Source: Lachnoclostridium sp. An181
GTDB lineage: Bacteria; Bacillota; Clostridia; Lachnospirales; Lachnospiraceae
NCBI RefSeq assembly: GCF_002160325.1
Contig: NZ_NFKJ01000001.1
Location: 1 to 64,000 of the forward strand
DNA: 64,000 nt
Direction of reading: 5' to 3'
The notes under the pieces were generated by a model that saw only the letters and a list, made by a program, of their open reading frames with translations, made no database searches and had not been told where the DNA came from. The position numbers and the translations under genes are program-made. Position 1 is the stretch's first letter. Every line of letters starts with the position of its first letter. Shown piece after piece: positions 1-8,762 of this stretch.

Positions 1-57
1 GGAAGAAGCCTCTTCTGAAAGGATGTTTAGAATTATCCTTCTGTCTAATCAAAAAAG

Positions 58-95
58 AATAAGTCTGTAAGCTGTTTTATGCTTACAAACTTATT
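58..95. other. Hairpin directly before the ABC-2 permease gene
   Basis: Two 15-base arms (58-72 and 81-95) pair with one mismatch around an 8-base loop. The hairpin ends about 6 bases before the strong ribosome binding site of the next gene. On the minus strand it would be followed by a run of T, on the plus strand it is not. It could be an intercistronic hairpin in an operon whose upstream gene lies outside the window, or a terminator for minus-strand transcription. No complete gene lies in bases 1-113. Confidence 0.5.
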
Positions 96-113
96 ATACG
101 AGGAGGAATTCAG

Positions 114-752
114 ATGAAACTGCTCTATAAAGAATTGGTGCTTGCCGCCCATCCAACATCTATTGTCTTCGCTTTTCTTGGCTGTCTGGTGATGGTTCCT
201 GCATATCCTTACACCGTCATTTTCATGTTTGGATGTTTGGCTCCTTATATTACGTTTCTCTATGCCAGGGAAACCAATGATGCCTGGTATAGCGCCATTC
301 TTCCGATAACCAAACGGGAAAGTGTTAAGGGAAAATGCCGACTGATCGTTTCTATACAGCTGTTCCAGCTGATGCTGTCTATTCCATGCGTTATTTTGAG
401 GAGAATTCTCGAGATGGAAAACAATCCGGTTGGAATTGATGCAACAGTTGCCTGGTATGGGTTTGGGCTGATCATCTACGCTGTTTTTGATCTGGTATTC
501 TTTCCTGCCTATTATAAGAATGGGTACAAAGCCGGCAAAGCCTTTGTGATTGCCGCCATCCCTATGCTGCTGTTAATGATCGCTGTGGAGGGAGCAGTCC
601 ATCTTCCTGCCCTTGCCTGGCTGGACAGTTACGCTCCTCCTGATCTACTGCTACAAGTGCCCATCTTGTTGATCGGAATTTTATGTTATACCGTCCTGCT
701 CTGCCTAGCATATAGGGTTTCCGTAAAACGCTTTGAAAAGGTGGACTTATAG
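114..752 (+). CDS. ABC-2 type transporter permease (ABC2_membrane_5-like)
   Basis: This 212-residue protein is mostly hydrophobic and shows about six membrane segments: two near residues 15-50, then near 78-95, 112-135, 143-165 and 180-202. The motif around residues 52-70 (ARETNDAWYSAILPITKRE) is typical of the small ABC-2 permeases encoded beside a GntR regulator and an ABC ATPase. It would form the membrane channel of an exporter of unknown substrate. The start is set by an AGGAGG site 8 bases upstream. The partner ATPase would lie to the left of the window, so the operon is only partly visible. The gene is one of only two plus-strand genes here. The family call is by overall character and one motif, so it is moderately sure. 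Confidence 0.7.
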   Translation: MKLLYKELVLAAHPTSIVFAFLGCLVMVPAYPYTVIFMFGCLAPYITFLYARETNDAWYSAILPITKRESVKGKCRLIVSIQLFQLMLSIPCVILRRILEMENNPVGIDATVAWYGFGLIIYAVFDLVFFPAYYKNGYKAGKAFVIAAIPMLLLMIAVEGAVHLPALAWLDSYAPPDLLLQVPILLIGILCYTVLLCLAYRVSVKRFEKVDL

Positions 753-761
753 TAAGAAAAT

Positions 762-795
762 AAAAAGGACACAAAGCAAAATACGCCTTGTGTCC
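762..795. terminator. Bidirectional hairpin terminator between convergent genes
   Basis: An 8-base perfect stem (GGACACAA at 767-774, TTGTGTCC at 788-795) sits between the plus-strand permease and the minus-strand metallo-hydrolase gene. Read on the minus strand it is followed by TTTTTATTTT, a good intrinsic terminator. The plus-strand tail is weaker. Confidence 0.7.
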
Positions 796-830
796 TCACT
801 ATAATATCAAAAAAATTATTCCGACTTTTG

Positions 831-1624
831 CTAAATTTCAACAGTTTCACCGCAAGACATATAGTGTATATTATTCATATGTTGAGATAAATAGTAAAAT
901 GCTTTCTCCCCTGTACAATGGCAAGTATAAAACTCAGTATCTTTATATTTCTGTAATTCCGTTGCAATGCCATTTAACAATTCCTTTGATACTGATTTCC
1001 TTGTAAACGGATTGAATAAGTGAAAACCGCAAATACAAAAATATGGTCGATACTTCTCTGCTTCTTCCATTATATTAACAACACCAGCATGTCCACACCC
1101 CATTATAAGTACCGCTTGATTTTCTGAAATAATTAAATTTTGCTCGTGTCTGAAAGTATCTTTTCCCTTTTCATCATAAAGAGCATTATTAGCGGGAGAA
1201 TAAAATTTATTTGTTTTACTCACTGTAAATAGCGATAATTCATCATCAATTTTATAATCACCGTCCAACAGTATAATCTGTCTGTTTGATTTAAGTTTAC
1301 TGTTAATTCCAACTGGTATTTTAAGAAATAAAGTTTTGCTATAATGTGGTTCAAAGGCTTCTTTTTGTACATAAATCTTCGCCAAAGAATTAACATCTAA
1401 AAACTTTTTCAATGCTCCTCCGTGATCGAAATGTCCATGAGAAATAATAACAGTGTCTACCTTTGAAATATCTATATTTCTTTTAACAGCATTTTCAAAC
1501 AATGTATTGTCTGAACCTAAATCAAATAAATTTTATGTGTCCTTGTTTCTATATAAAGGGAAAGTCCATGTTTTGCCTTAAGCTCTGACTTTGTAGTGAT
1601 TTCTACCAATGATATAATTCTCAT
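831..1624 (-). pseudogene. Frameshifted MBL-fold metallo-hydrolase
   Basis: The frame from 1502 encodes a metallo-beta-lactamase-fold hydrolase with the zinc motif SHGHFDHGG and a later MGCGHAG motif. These belong to the family often annotated as 7,8-dihydropterin-6-methyl-4-(beta-D-ribofuranosyl)aminobenzene-5'-phosphate synthase-like or generic MBL hydrolases. The true start is an ATG at 1622-1624 behind an AGGAG site. From there the frame reads MRIISLVEITTKSELKAKHG and then hits a stop at about 1519-1521. Adding one T to the short T run at 1528-1530 restores the family sequence HKILFDLGSDNTLFENA. The gene therefore carries a one-base deletion. It is either truly broken or a sequencing error. 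Base composition is A+T-richer than the surroundings, as in the DUF3795 gene upstream, which hints at transfer. Confidence 0.8.
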
Positions 1625-1648
1625 AAATTCTCCTCTATAACTTTCTAT

Positions 1649-2023
1649 TTATCTAAATCCTGTTATTATATATTCTATCAGTGTTTCCACGTCATCAAAA
1701 TCATCATAGTCTCCATTTATGCCTTCACGATGATAAATTATTCCTTTATTCTCGTTCCTTTCAAGACAATCTAAGAGATAATCTTCACCATACCTTCTAA
1801 CAAACTCCGTAAAAGCATACGGTTTAACTTTACCTAATAATCCTTTTCTGCATTTTTCATTGCACTCATAACAATGTTCGATCTTTTTGGAAATTGAACA
1901 TTTCCTATTTTCGCACCAGTCTTTATCTGGGCATTCACCTGAATTACACCCATTGCAAGTCAAATTTTCAGAACATAAGCAACAAGCAAGTCCACATCTA
2001 GCAATTCCTAATTCTCGTTTCAT
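1649..2023 (-). CDS. Cysteine-rich DUF3795-like protein
   Basis: The protein is 124 residues from the ATG at 2023. That start is preferred over an ATG five codons upstream because a GGAGAT site sits just before it. The first 65 residues hold about a dozen cysteines in CGLACCLC, CNGC, CPDKDWC, CSI and CYECNEKC clusters. This is the pattern of DUF3795 proteins, which probably bind metal and have no proven function. It lies 24 bases upstream of the frameshifted MBL-fold gene and may have been co-transcribed with it. Both are A+T-rich. Confidence 0.65.
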   Translation of the reverse strand: MKRELGIARCGLACCLCSENLTCNGCNSGECPDKDWCENRKCSISKKIEHCYECNEKCRKGLLGKVKPYAFTEFVRRYGEDYLLDCLERNENKGIIYHREGINGDYDDFDDVETLIEYIITGFR

Positions 2024-2061
2024 AACACCATCTCCCAATATGTATATTTCAATTCATCAAC

Positions 2062-2418
2062 TTAGAAGTTGTAAGTTTGTATTTTACAAAAATAGTATAA
2101 ATACAACGCCAGATAAATTAGCCAGAAAATGTGTAAATGCACTGATATAAGCATTAATTCTCCAGCTTGGATTCCCCCTGCTGAAAATCCCATAACTGCA
2201 ATTGCATCCGGATTAATTCTATACACATCTGCATTTTTACGGATAAATCGAACAGCTCTTGCCAAATCCTCACATGCGGTCTGTGCACCCGGACGGTAAA
2301 TCAGAACAAAGGCATTATATCCTTTTTTTGACAACTCCAAAGCATGGGGAAAACTGTCCTGCATGGCTCCTACATATGCAAAGCCTCCGCCGACATTACA
2401 TACAGCAAACTTTTTCAT
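2062..2418 (-). pseudogene. Truncated alpha/beta hydrolase (esterase) fragment
   Basis: Residues 1-85 match the middle of an alpha/beta hydrolase: an oxyanion-type GGGFAYVG segment, then the nucleophile elbow MGFSAGG around residues 75-81. Soon after the elbow the sequence becomes a low-complexity hydrophobic tail (LHIFWLIYLALYLYYF) that is out of character, so the catalytic Asp and His are missing. The N-terminal part before the oxyanion strand is also absent. The junction lies near 2140-2165, close to the DUF3795 gene. The gene follows the aldo/keto reductase by 14 bases and has a weak AGGTCAGGA site. It is most likely a deletion remnant. Confidence 0.65.
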
Positions 2419-2432
2419 ATATCCTGACCTTT

Positions 2433-3437
2433 CTATGAACGATTCTCTATTCTTGATCCGCCGAATACTTCAGACATTTCCATCTGATCCAGTGCCTGAT
2501 CCAGTTCTTTTATTTCCTGATCTGAAAGTATTACTTCTGATGCTTTTAGATTTTCCAGCATCCTTTTTGGGTTTCTTGTACCTGGAATTGGCACCAGATA
2601 AGGTTTTTTCCCAATCATCCACGCCAGAGAAATCTGTGCCGGAGTCACATTCTTTGCCCGTGACATCTCCTGCAGTAATGATAGCAGTGTTTCATTTTTC
2701 TTTAGTGACTCTGCTTGAAATTGAGGCATCATACTTCTGTAATCGTAAGTTGGATCAAACGAGCTACTTAGATCGTACCTGGCTGATAAAAGGCCATTTG
2801 CCAAAGGTGAAAATGCAACAAAGCCGATCCCCAGTTCTTCCAGCACCGGAAAGAGTTCTTCATGCCATCTTGCCATCATGGAGTATCGGTTCTGAATGGC
2901 TGTCACCGGACAGACTTTGTGCGCTCTTCGTATGATATCTTCTGTTGCCTCCGACAAACCCCAATGGGTAATCTTTCCTTGCTGTATCAATTTGGACATC
3001 ACGCCTGCCACTTCCTCGATGGGTATGTTGGGATCGACACGATGTTGATAATACAAATCGATATGATCTGTGCCGAGTCTTTTCAGAGAACCTTCCACAG
3101 ATGAAAAAATGACCTCCGGACGCGAATCCGGAATGATCGGATGATTTACTTCTGTGGAAGACGTATCAAAAGAAATTCCAAACTTTGTGGCAATCATAAC
3201 TTGATTTCTGTACGGTTTTAGTGCCGCTCCAACCAGTTCTTCATTTGCATGAGGATTTTCTGCCGTGCCGTAAGACTCTGCCGTATCAAAGAATGTGTAC
3301 CCTATATCTGCTGCCTGCTGTATCAGGCGAATGCCCTCTTTCTTCTCTAATGGTTTCCCATAGGCATGGCTGATTCCCATACAGCCGAAACCTACCACTG
3401 ATACCCTAAGGTCTTTTCCTAAAGTTCTGTATCGCAT
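2433..3437 (-). CDS. Aldo/keto reductase
   Basis: This NADP-dependent (beta/alpha)8-barrel oxidoreductase has 334 residues from the ATG at 3437. A perfect AGGAGG site 6 bases before that ATG overrides the longer frame. The catalytic tetrad of the family can be read: Asp and Tyr in FFDTAESYG, Lys in ATKFG and His in YYQHRVD. The C-terminal region PIPGTRNPKRMLENL is the usual NADP-binding end of the IolS/YhdN-like subgroup. The substrate cannot be told. The gene begins about 30 bases after the terminator hairpin of the ABC exporter gene, with a TATAAT box at 3466-3471, so it probably has its own promoter. Confidence 0.92.
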   Translation of the reverse strand: MRYRTLGKDLRVSVVGFGCMGISHAYGKPLEKKEGIRLIQQAADIGYTFFDTAESYGTAENPHANEELVGAALKPYRNQVMIATKFGISFDTSSTEVNHPIIPDSRPEVIFSSVEGSLKRLGTDHIDLYYQHRVDPNIPIEEVAGVMSKLIQQGKITHWGLSEATEDIIRRAHKVCPVTAIQNRYSMMARWHEELFPVLEELGIGFVAFSPLANGLLSARYDLSSSFDPTYDYRSMMPQFQAESLKKNETLLSLLQEMSRAKNVTPAQISLAWMIGKKPYLVPIPGTRNPKRMLENLKASEVILSDQEIKELDQALDQMEMSEVFGGSRIENRS

Positions 3438-3466
3438 AGTCTCCTCCTCTTTTCTTTCTGCCACTA

Positions 3467-3507
3467 TTATAAACAAAGCGAGACTTCAACAGAAGTCTCG
3501 TTTTGTT
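3467..3507. terminator. Terminator after the large ABC exporter gene
   Basis: A perfect 9-base stem (CGAGACTTC at 3479-3487 and GAAGTCTCG at 3492-3500) has a four-base AACA loop. The minus-strand tail is CTTTGTTT, which fits termination of the exporter gene ending at 3557. The plus-strand tail TTTTGTT would also work. Confidence 0.75.
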
Positions 3508-3556
3508 ATGCAGTATATACCAAAAGGTTTTTGCTAAAATATATTTCTCATACTCT

Positions 3557-6500
3557 TTATTCTGTCCTGAGGGCTGTTACCGGATCACTTTTCGATGCCT
3601 TTCTGGAAGGAATCAGTCCGCCTAGTAATGTCAAAAAGATGCTCAAAAGGATCAGGACAACCGCCGGACCTGCCGGAAGAATAGCATTGATATCTGATGT
3701 TCCGGCCAGATAATGGATCAAAGCATTTCCTGGAATCAGGAGAAGGCATGTAATGCCAATACCAAACAGTCCTGCACAAAGTCCGATAATAAAAGTTTCT
3801 GCATTGAAGACCTGAGAAACATTTCCTCTGGAGGCACCGATCGCACGTAAAATTCCGATTTCTTTTTGCCGCTCCAGAACGCTGATGTAGGTGATGACTC
3901 CGATCATAATGGAAGAAACGATCAATGAAATGGCGACAAAAGCGATCAATACATAGCTGATCACATCAATGATATCTGTCACAGAGGACATCAAGGTTCC
4001 CACTACATCAGTAAAAGTAATCACCTGCTCTTGTTTTCCCTGCTTCTCCATTTGGCTGTTATAATCATTTAAAATTTGGATGACCTGTTCTTTGCTTTCA
4101 AAATCTTTTGGATAAATGCTGATGCTGGTCGGGACACGAAAATCAACATAGCCAAGGGATTTTAAATTATTTTCATATGTGGCATTCTTAGCGGAATCCA
4201 TGGAAAGCATCAGTTCCAACAATTCTTCTTCATCCATATTGATCTGCAGTGCATCAGCAAATGCCTGCCCGTTTATCTTTACAGCGTTTTGGAGACTGCT
4301 GCCAGCCAAAGCCATCGTCTGACTCATTGACCTCTTGATTCCATCCGTCATCTGCCCCATCATCTGCTGTATCATTTGGGAAATCTGCTCCTGCATGGAG
4401 ATGGCGGCACCTTGTACGTATTCCTCCATAGGAGCTGCCAGCTGTTCTTCCAGCTTTTTCGTATCCACAATCCCTTCTATTTCCTTGAAAAGGCGTTTTT
4501 CTCCTTCCGGTGTTGCCAAATACTCCATAAAGTATTTTCCCATATTTCGCGGGTCCGGCAGTCCGTTTGCCTCTGCATAGGTAAGATATGCTTTTGTCAT
4601 ATCTTCTGCCAGCTCCTGAAGCTGTTTTGGCGTAATGGAAATATTTGAAAGCTCCTCAAACATGTTGTCCACCCATTTTTGCAGGATTTTTTTTGCCTGG
4701 GAAGTCTGAAGATATTCCAGGAAATATTCATCGAATTTTTCTGCATCTACATATCCATGTTCCAATGCATATTCCTGATATCCTTTCATGATATCCATGA
4801 TCAACTCTTTGAGCTGGTCTGTAGAGATCACGACCTCTCCGCCTGATTGGATCATATCCCGGATATGTTCTAAAAGTACCTTTCTTGCTGCCTCTGTGCC
4901 AAGAAAATCGGAAAAATCATTGACCAGTCCGGAATAATCTGCCTCTGGATGGGACGTGGCATACTCTTGGTATCCTTCCATCAGACTTTGTATCATTTTG
5001 GAAAGTTGATCCGAAGAGACCGTCAGATCCAGATTTTGAAACAGATCCTCCATGCGAATGGACGGCATATCTGGAAGTTTCATATCCATATTTTCAAAAT
5101 CCATCATATCTGCCAGATTCAGACTGCTTTGGGACGTATCCAAAGCATTTGAAAGTGCCAGGGAAAAAGCGTCGGTATCAAATCCAAACGCCTCCTTCAT
5201 TTTGGACTCATCTACCTGAAAGAGAGAATTCATATCAAAGGTATCTCCACGTCCTTCCTGGCCAAATGCCTCATTGGTAAATACATTGATGTCCGGGTTT
5301 GCCAGCTGTTCTTTGACGATCTGACTGTCCTGTGCTTTTTTCGCCACATGTTTTGTCAGGGATGCCGGATATCCGATACCTGGTGTCAAAGCAGAGGCAT
5401 TTGCTCCTTTTTCAGGCTGCACGATACCTACAATCTTTAGATCTTCACCTTGCTCTACAAGGTTTTGCATATATCCCTTATCCCCTGTCTTGTCTTTCCA
5501 GACTTTATACTGATCATCATATTCATAATAATCAGAACTGTTGACAAGTTTAAAAGTGATGCCCAAGATATCCTCAAAGGAATAGTCCTCTATATTTTGT
5601 GGTGTATCAATCTGTTCTTCATTGATAAACTGCCGGATCATCTCATCCAATTCCATTGGATCTCTCAGGCCCAATGTATATAATATAAAGTCACTGATAT
5701 TGCCATTGGAGGTAAGGACAAGTACACATTCATTGTATTTGTTCGGCCAGCGCCCTGCTTTCACATCATACTGATCCTTGTACAATTTATCTTCTGCTGG
5801 CATTTCATAAAATACATCCGTACTCATCATAGAGGACATCAGGCTGTTGGAGCCGGAGGATGATCCAAATCCAAGAGAATCAAAAGATTTGTCCGGATGA
5901 ACCTGTCGGACATTTTCTTCTTCTACCCGGTATATCTGGGGAACGGCATTGTAGGAATATTCCACGGCATTCGTATACTTTTCAATTCCGCCCTTCCCAC
6001 TGTCCAGATATTTTTTTAAGGATTCCAGGTCATTGGAATCCATAGTAGAAAACATATCTGCGACCATCTGGACGACATGGACATCTCCCCTCGTATCCTG
6101 TTTTCCTGTTCCCTCGTCACTGACCATCATAGATGTCATATCAAATCCCGTGCTCTGGATCTGCAGAGGATATTCGGACAGAGTATCCTCCTCCACGCTT
6201 TTGATATATTGATTGACCCCTGTAGATAAAGAAAGAATGAGAGCAATGCCGATGATTCCTATGGAGCCCGCAAATGAAGTCAGCAGTGTTCTGGCTTTTT
6301 TTGTCTTCAGATTATTGAAACTCAGCGACAACGCAGTTAGAAACGACATGGATGCCTTGCCCATATTTTGATGTTTTGGTTTTTTTAGCAGTTTTTCATT
6401 CACTTCAAAAACATTGGAATCTGACTGGATGACGCCATCGCGCAGATTGACGATACGGGTTGCATACTGCTCTGCCAGCTCCGGATTGTGTGTTACCATA

Positions 6501-7081
6501 ACGACAAGGCGTTCTTTTGCAACCTCTTTTAAAAGTTCCATGACCTGAACACTTGTATTGCTGTCCAATGCTCCTGTAGGTTCATCTGCCAGCAGAATGT
6601 CCGGATCATTCACCAAAGCTCTGGCAATTGCCACTCTTTGCATCTGTCCGCCTGACAACTGATTGGGCCTCTTATGTATCTGATTCCCAAGGCCAACTTT
6701 TTCCAACATCTCCAGGGCCTTTTGTCTTCTCTGTATTTTTCCGATCCCGGAAATTGTAAGCGCCAGTTCGACATTTGCCAAAATCGTCTGATGAGGAATC
6801 AGATTGTAACTTTGAAATACAAAACCGATCGTGTGATTACGATAAGAATCCCAATCCCGCTCTCTGTATTTTTTTGTGGAAATACCATTGATGATCAAAT
6901 CACCGCTGTCATAGCGGTCCAGACCACCAATGATATTTAAAAGCGTTGTTTTTCCTGAACCACTGGGGCCTAAAATTGCAACAAACTCATTGTCTCTAAG
7001 ATTCAGACTTACATGATTGAGAGCTTTTTGCACTAAATTCCCGGTCCGATACTCTTTACAGATGTTTTTGATCTGTAACAT
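3557..7081 (-). CDS. ABC transporter, fused ATPase and FtsX/MacB-type permease with long outer domain
   Basis: One 1174-residue chain holds an N-terminal ATPase: Walker A GPSGSGKT, signature LSGGQMQRVAIA, Walker B ILLADEPTGALD, all within the first 170 residues. A membrane segment follows near residue 270, then an outer domain of roughly 700 residues, then three closing membrane segments of an FtsX domain (VISYVLIAFVAISLIVSS onward). Proteins of this design act on peptides, lipoproteins or antimicrobial stress rather than ordinary import. The outer domain contains three 64-residue tandem helical repeats (separate entry). The start at 7081 is chosen because a strong promoter covers 7114-7142; a start at 7114 would fall inside its -10 box. 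An AAGGGGG site precedes the chosen ATG. The gene is monocistronic, ending at the hairpin near 3490. Confidence 0.88.
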   Translation of the reverse strand: MLQIKNICKEYRTGNLVQKALNHVSLNLRDNEFVAILGPSGSGKTTLLNIIGGLDRYDSGDLIINGISTKKYRERDWDSYRNHTIGFVFQSYNLIPHQTILANVELALTISGIGKIQRRQKALEMLEKVGLGNQIHKRPNQLSGGQMQRVAIARALVNDPDILLADEPTGALDSNTSVQVMELLKEVAKERLVVMVTHNPELAEQYATRIVNLRDGVIQSDSNVFEVNEKLLKKPKHQNMGKASMSFLTALSLSFNNLKTKKARTLLTSFAGSIGIIGIALILSLSTGVNQYIKSVEEDTLSEYPLQIQSTGFDMTSMMVSDEGTGKQDTRGDVHVVQMVADMFSTMDSNDLESLKKYLDSGKGGIEKYTNAVEYSYNAVPQIYRVEEENVRQVHPDKSFDSLGFGSSSGSNSLMSSMMSTDVFYEMPAEDKLYKDQYDVKAGRWPNKYNECVLVLTSNGNISDFILYTLGLRDPMELDEMIRQFINEEQIDTPQNIEDYSFEDILGITFKLVNSSDYYEYDDQYKVWKDKTGDKGYMQNLVEQGEDLKIVGIVQPEKGANASALTPGIGYPASLTKHVAKKAQDSQIVKEQLANPDINVFTNEAFGQEGRGDTFDMNSLFQVDESKMKEAFGFDTDAFSLALSNALDTSQSSLNLADMMDFENMDMKLPDMPSIRMEDLFQNLDLTVSSDQLSKMIQSLMEGYQEYATSHPEADYSGLVNDFSDFLGTEAARKVLLEHIRDMIQSGGEVVISTDQLKELIMDIMKGYQEYALEHGYVDAEKFDEYFLEYLQTSQAKKILQKWVDNMFEELSNISITPKQLQELAEDMTKAYLTYAEANGLPDPRNMGKYFMEYLATPEGEKRLFKEIEGIVDTKKLEEQLAAPMEEYVQGAAISMQEQISQMIQQMMGQMTDGIKRSMSQTMALAGSSLQNAVKINGQAFADALQINMDEEELLELMLSMDSAKNATYENNLKSLGYVDFRVPTSISIYPKDFESKEQVIQILNDYNSQMEKQGKQEQVITFTDVVGTLMSSVTDIIDVISYVLIAFVAISLIVSSIMIGVITYISVLERQKEIGILRAIGASRGNVSQVFNAETFIIGLCAGLFGIGITCLLLIPGNALIHYLAGTSDINAILPAGPAVVLILLSIFLTLLGGLIPSRKASKSDPVTALRTE
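4445..5022 (-). repeat. Three 64-residue tandem repeats inside the exporter's outer domain
   Basis: Three consecutive units start with SSDQLSKMIQ, STDQLKELIM and TPKQLQELAE. Each continues with a GYQEYA or AYLTYA helix, an acidic linker, an F-x-x-(Y/F)-L helix and a (T-x-x-A/G-x-K) helix. The spacing between units is 64 residues each time. The pattern suggests an alpha-helical solenoid or stalk. Confidence 0.8.
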
Positions 7082-7113
7082 AAACCTATAACCCCCTTCC
7101 ATATATGAAGCCA

Positions 7114-7142
7114 ACTATAATTAATTGAGAGTCAATTGTCAA
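7114..7142 (-). promoter_or_regulatory. Promoter of the ABC exporter with an internal palindrome
   Basis: The minus strand carries TTGACA (7137-7142), a 17-base spacer and TATAGT (7114-7119). The spacer contains an inverted repeat AATTGA-GAG-TCAATT (7123-7137), placed where a repressor would block polymerase. It follows the last gene of the glycan operon by about 30 bases. Confidence 0.8.
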
Positions 7143-7172
7143 GTGCCGATACAGTATGATAGTAAAATATAT

Positions 7173-8762
7173 TTATTCGTAAACCGATGCAGTCAAGAAT
7201 ATAAGCCTCATTTCCTGTTTTATCTTTTGCATCTGTCCACGAATCCGTTTTTGCTTTTCATGGACTTTTTCCCGATTTACCTCAAGGTTCAGTTCATTGC
7301 TGTAATAATTTCCCTGATACTTCTCGTAGAAACCGTCAAATCCGGCCAGATAAACCTCATCGGTACCACACTGTTTTAAAAGGTTCAGGAGCATAAGACC
7401 TGCATTGTCAGATACCCATGGGTCCTCATTTGTGTAGGAATCATAGTCCACGATCCACGCATCGGCAAACTTTTCGGATCGGATATTGGACGTGAGAATG
7501 ACCTGTACTTCCCTGTGTGTACAAAGCTCTCTCTCCAAAAGATCCATTCGTTTTTGATTGCTCACAAAACAGGCATCCGGGAATAAGATGGTTTCTATAA
7601 AGTGTATAGAAATGATATATGGATGCTCGGTTTCTATGAAAGTCTTAATCTTTTTCTGCTCTAAAGCAAGTGAATTTCCAGGGGCAAGAAGCAGCACTTT
7701 TTTCCCCTTGATCGTACTGGAAATTTTTTTCACTGTGGTGCTGTCGTCAATTTTTTGATTTTGGAAGTCCAGATATAACCGCTCAATGAGAGCCTGGTCG
7801 TACAGGACTTTTGCCTCTTTTGGAATGGCCTGGATGATCTTCTCGATTCCTTTCATGGTCAGGGTCTGTTTGTTGATCAAATACGATGCATAATTTGGAT
7901 GACAGACATTGCTTGCTGCGATATGATACGGTAATGTGTAACCCCACTCGTATTCTTTGCGGATGGCTGCAATGTATTCGTCATAAATATCCATGATCAT
8001 GGAGACATCATACCTGGATGCAACCTTTCGATTGATGTATTGGGCGATCAACTCTGTTGGAAGATTTCCCGCGCCCCTTCCCATTCCATATACAGAGGAA
8101 TCCAAAATCAAAGTCCGCTTGCTCTGGATTTTTCCCAATACCTGGGCATTTGAGAACGCAAGCTGAAGATTGTTGTGGCCGTGAAAACCAAGATGAATGT
8201 CCGGGTGCATGTTTTCATCAATGAGGTAGAAACGGTGGGAAACTTCATTTCGGTACATGCTTCCAAGAGTGTCAACGATATAGAAAGCATAGGGCCTTAG
8301 CTCGTTCATTTTTTCCACCAATGCCAGAAGTTCCATATCTGTGTAAAAGACGGTTCCCACAGGCTGCATAAACACTTCATACCCTTTTTCCATGATGATG
8401 CTGGCCCATTGGATCGCTTTTTCTATCTCATTTTTGTGGAAAGTAAGCCGGATGCCAGAAATTCCGTCTTTGCTGCACGCAGAAAGGGTTTCCGGCAAAA
8501 GTTCTTTTTCCCCGATGGCGATCATGGCCACGTACATGGAATTTCGTTTTCGTTTTGGCAGCAGGTTTTTGATCTCCTCTGCAGAGGAAAAAAGGGAAGA
8601 CTCAGGATCGTTTACCATCTGTGTCAAAAAACCGCATTCAATGATCTCGATGCCTGCTCTGTCAAGCTTGTCCAGAATGGACAGAATGGTTTTTCGACCA
8701 AATTTCCAGTTATTGATATATCCGCCGTCACGCAAAGTACAGTCCAGTATTTTTGTGCTCAA
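7173..8762 (-). CDS. DRE-TIM (HMGL-like) aldolase with C-terminal Rossmann-like domain
   Basis: Residues 1 to about 340 form an HMGL-like aldolase barrel, with the signature LDCTLRDGG at the first strand and the metal-binding FHGHNN motif near residue 200. The closest known chemistry is 4-hydroxy-2-oxovalerate aldolase, which joins pyruvate to an aldehyde. From about residue 350 a second domain begins with LLLAPGNSLAL and contains VYLAGFDGF. It resembles the Rossmann-like MptE/DUF115 or GT42 type, but its function is not recognised. I place the start at a TTG (8760-8762) that overlaps the preceding gene's TGA in a TTGA junction, 10 bases after GGAG. A GTG three codons earlier is too close to that site. 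This is the last gene of the glycan operon. Confidence 0.75.
   Translation of the reverse strand: MSTKILDCTLRDGGYINNWKFGRKTILSILDKLDRAGIEIIECGFLTQMVNDPESSLFSSAEEIKNLLPKRKRNSMYVAMIAIGEKELLPETLSACSKDGISGIRLTFHKNEIEKAIQWASIIMEKGYEVFMQPVGTVFYTDMELLALVEKMNELRPYAFYIVDTLGSMYRNEVSHRFYLIDENMHPDIHLGFHGHNNLQLAFSNAQVLGKIQSKRTLILDSSVYGMGRGAGNLPTELIAQYINRKVASRYDVSMIMDIYDEYIAAIRKEYEWGYTLPYHIAASNVCHPNYASYLINKQTLTMKGIEKIIQAIPKEAKVLYDQALIERLYLDFQNQKIDDSTTVKKISSTIKGKKVLLLAPGNSLALEQKKIKTFIETEHPYIISIHFIETILFPDACFVSNQKRMDLLERELCTHREVQVILTSNIRSEKFADAWIVDYDSYTNEDPWVSDNAGLMLLNLLKQCGTDEVYLAGFDGFYEKYQGNYYSNELNLEVNREKVHEKQKRIRGQMQKIKQEMRLIFLTASVYE

Noticed and set aside
7082-7114. Earlier start for the ABC exporter
   Set aside because: It would place the start codon inside the -10 box of a strong promoter.
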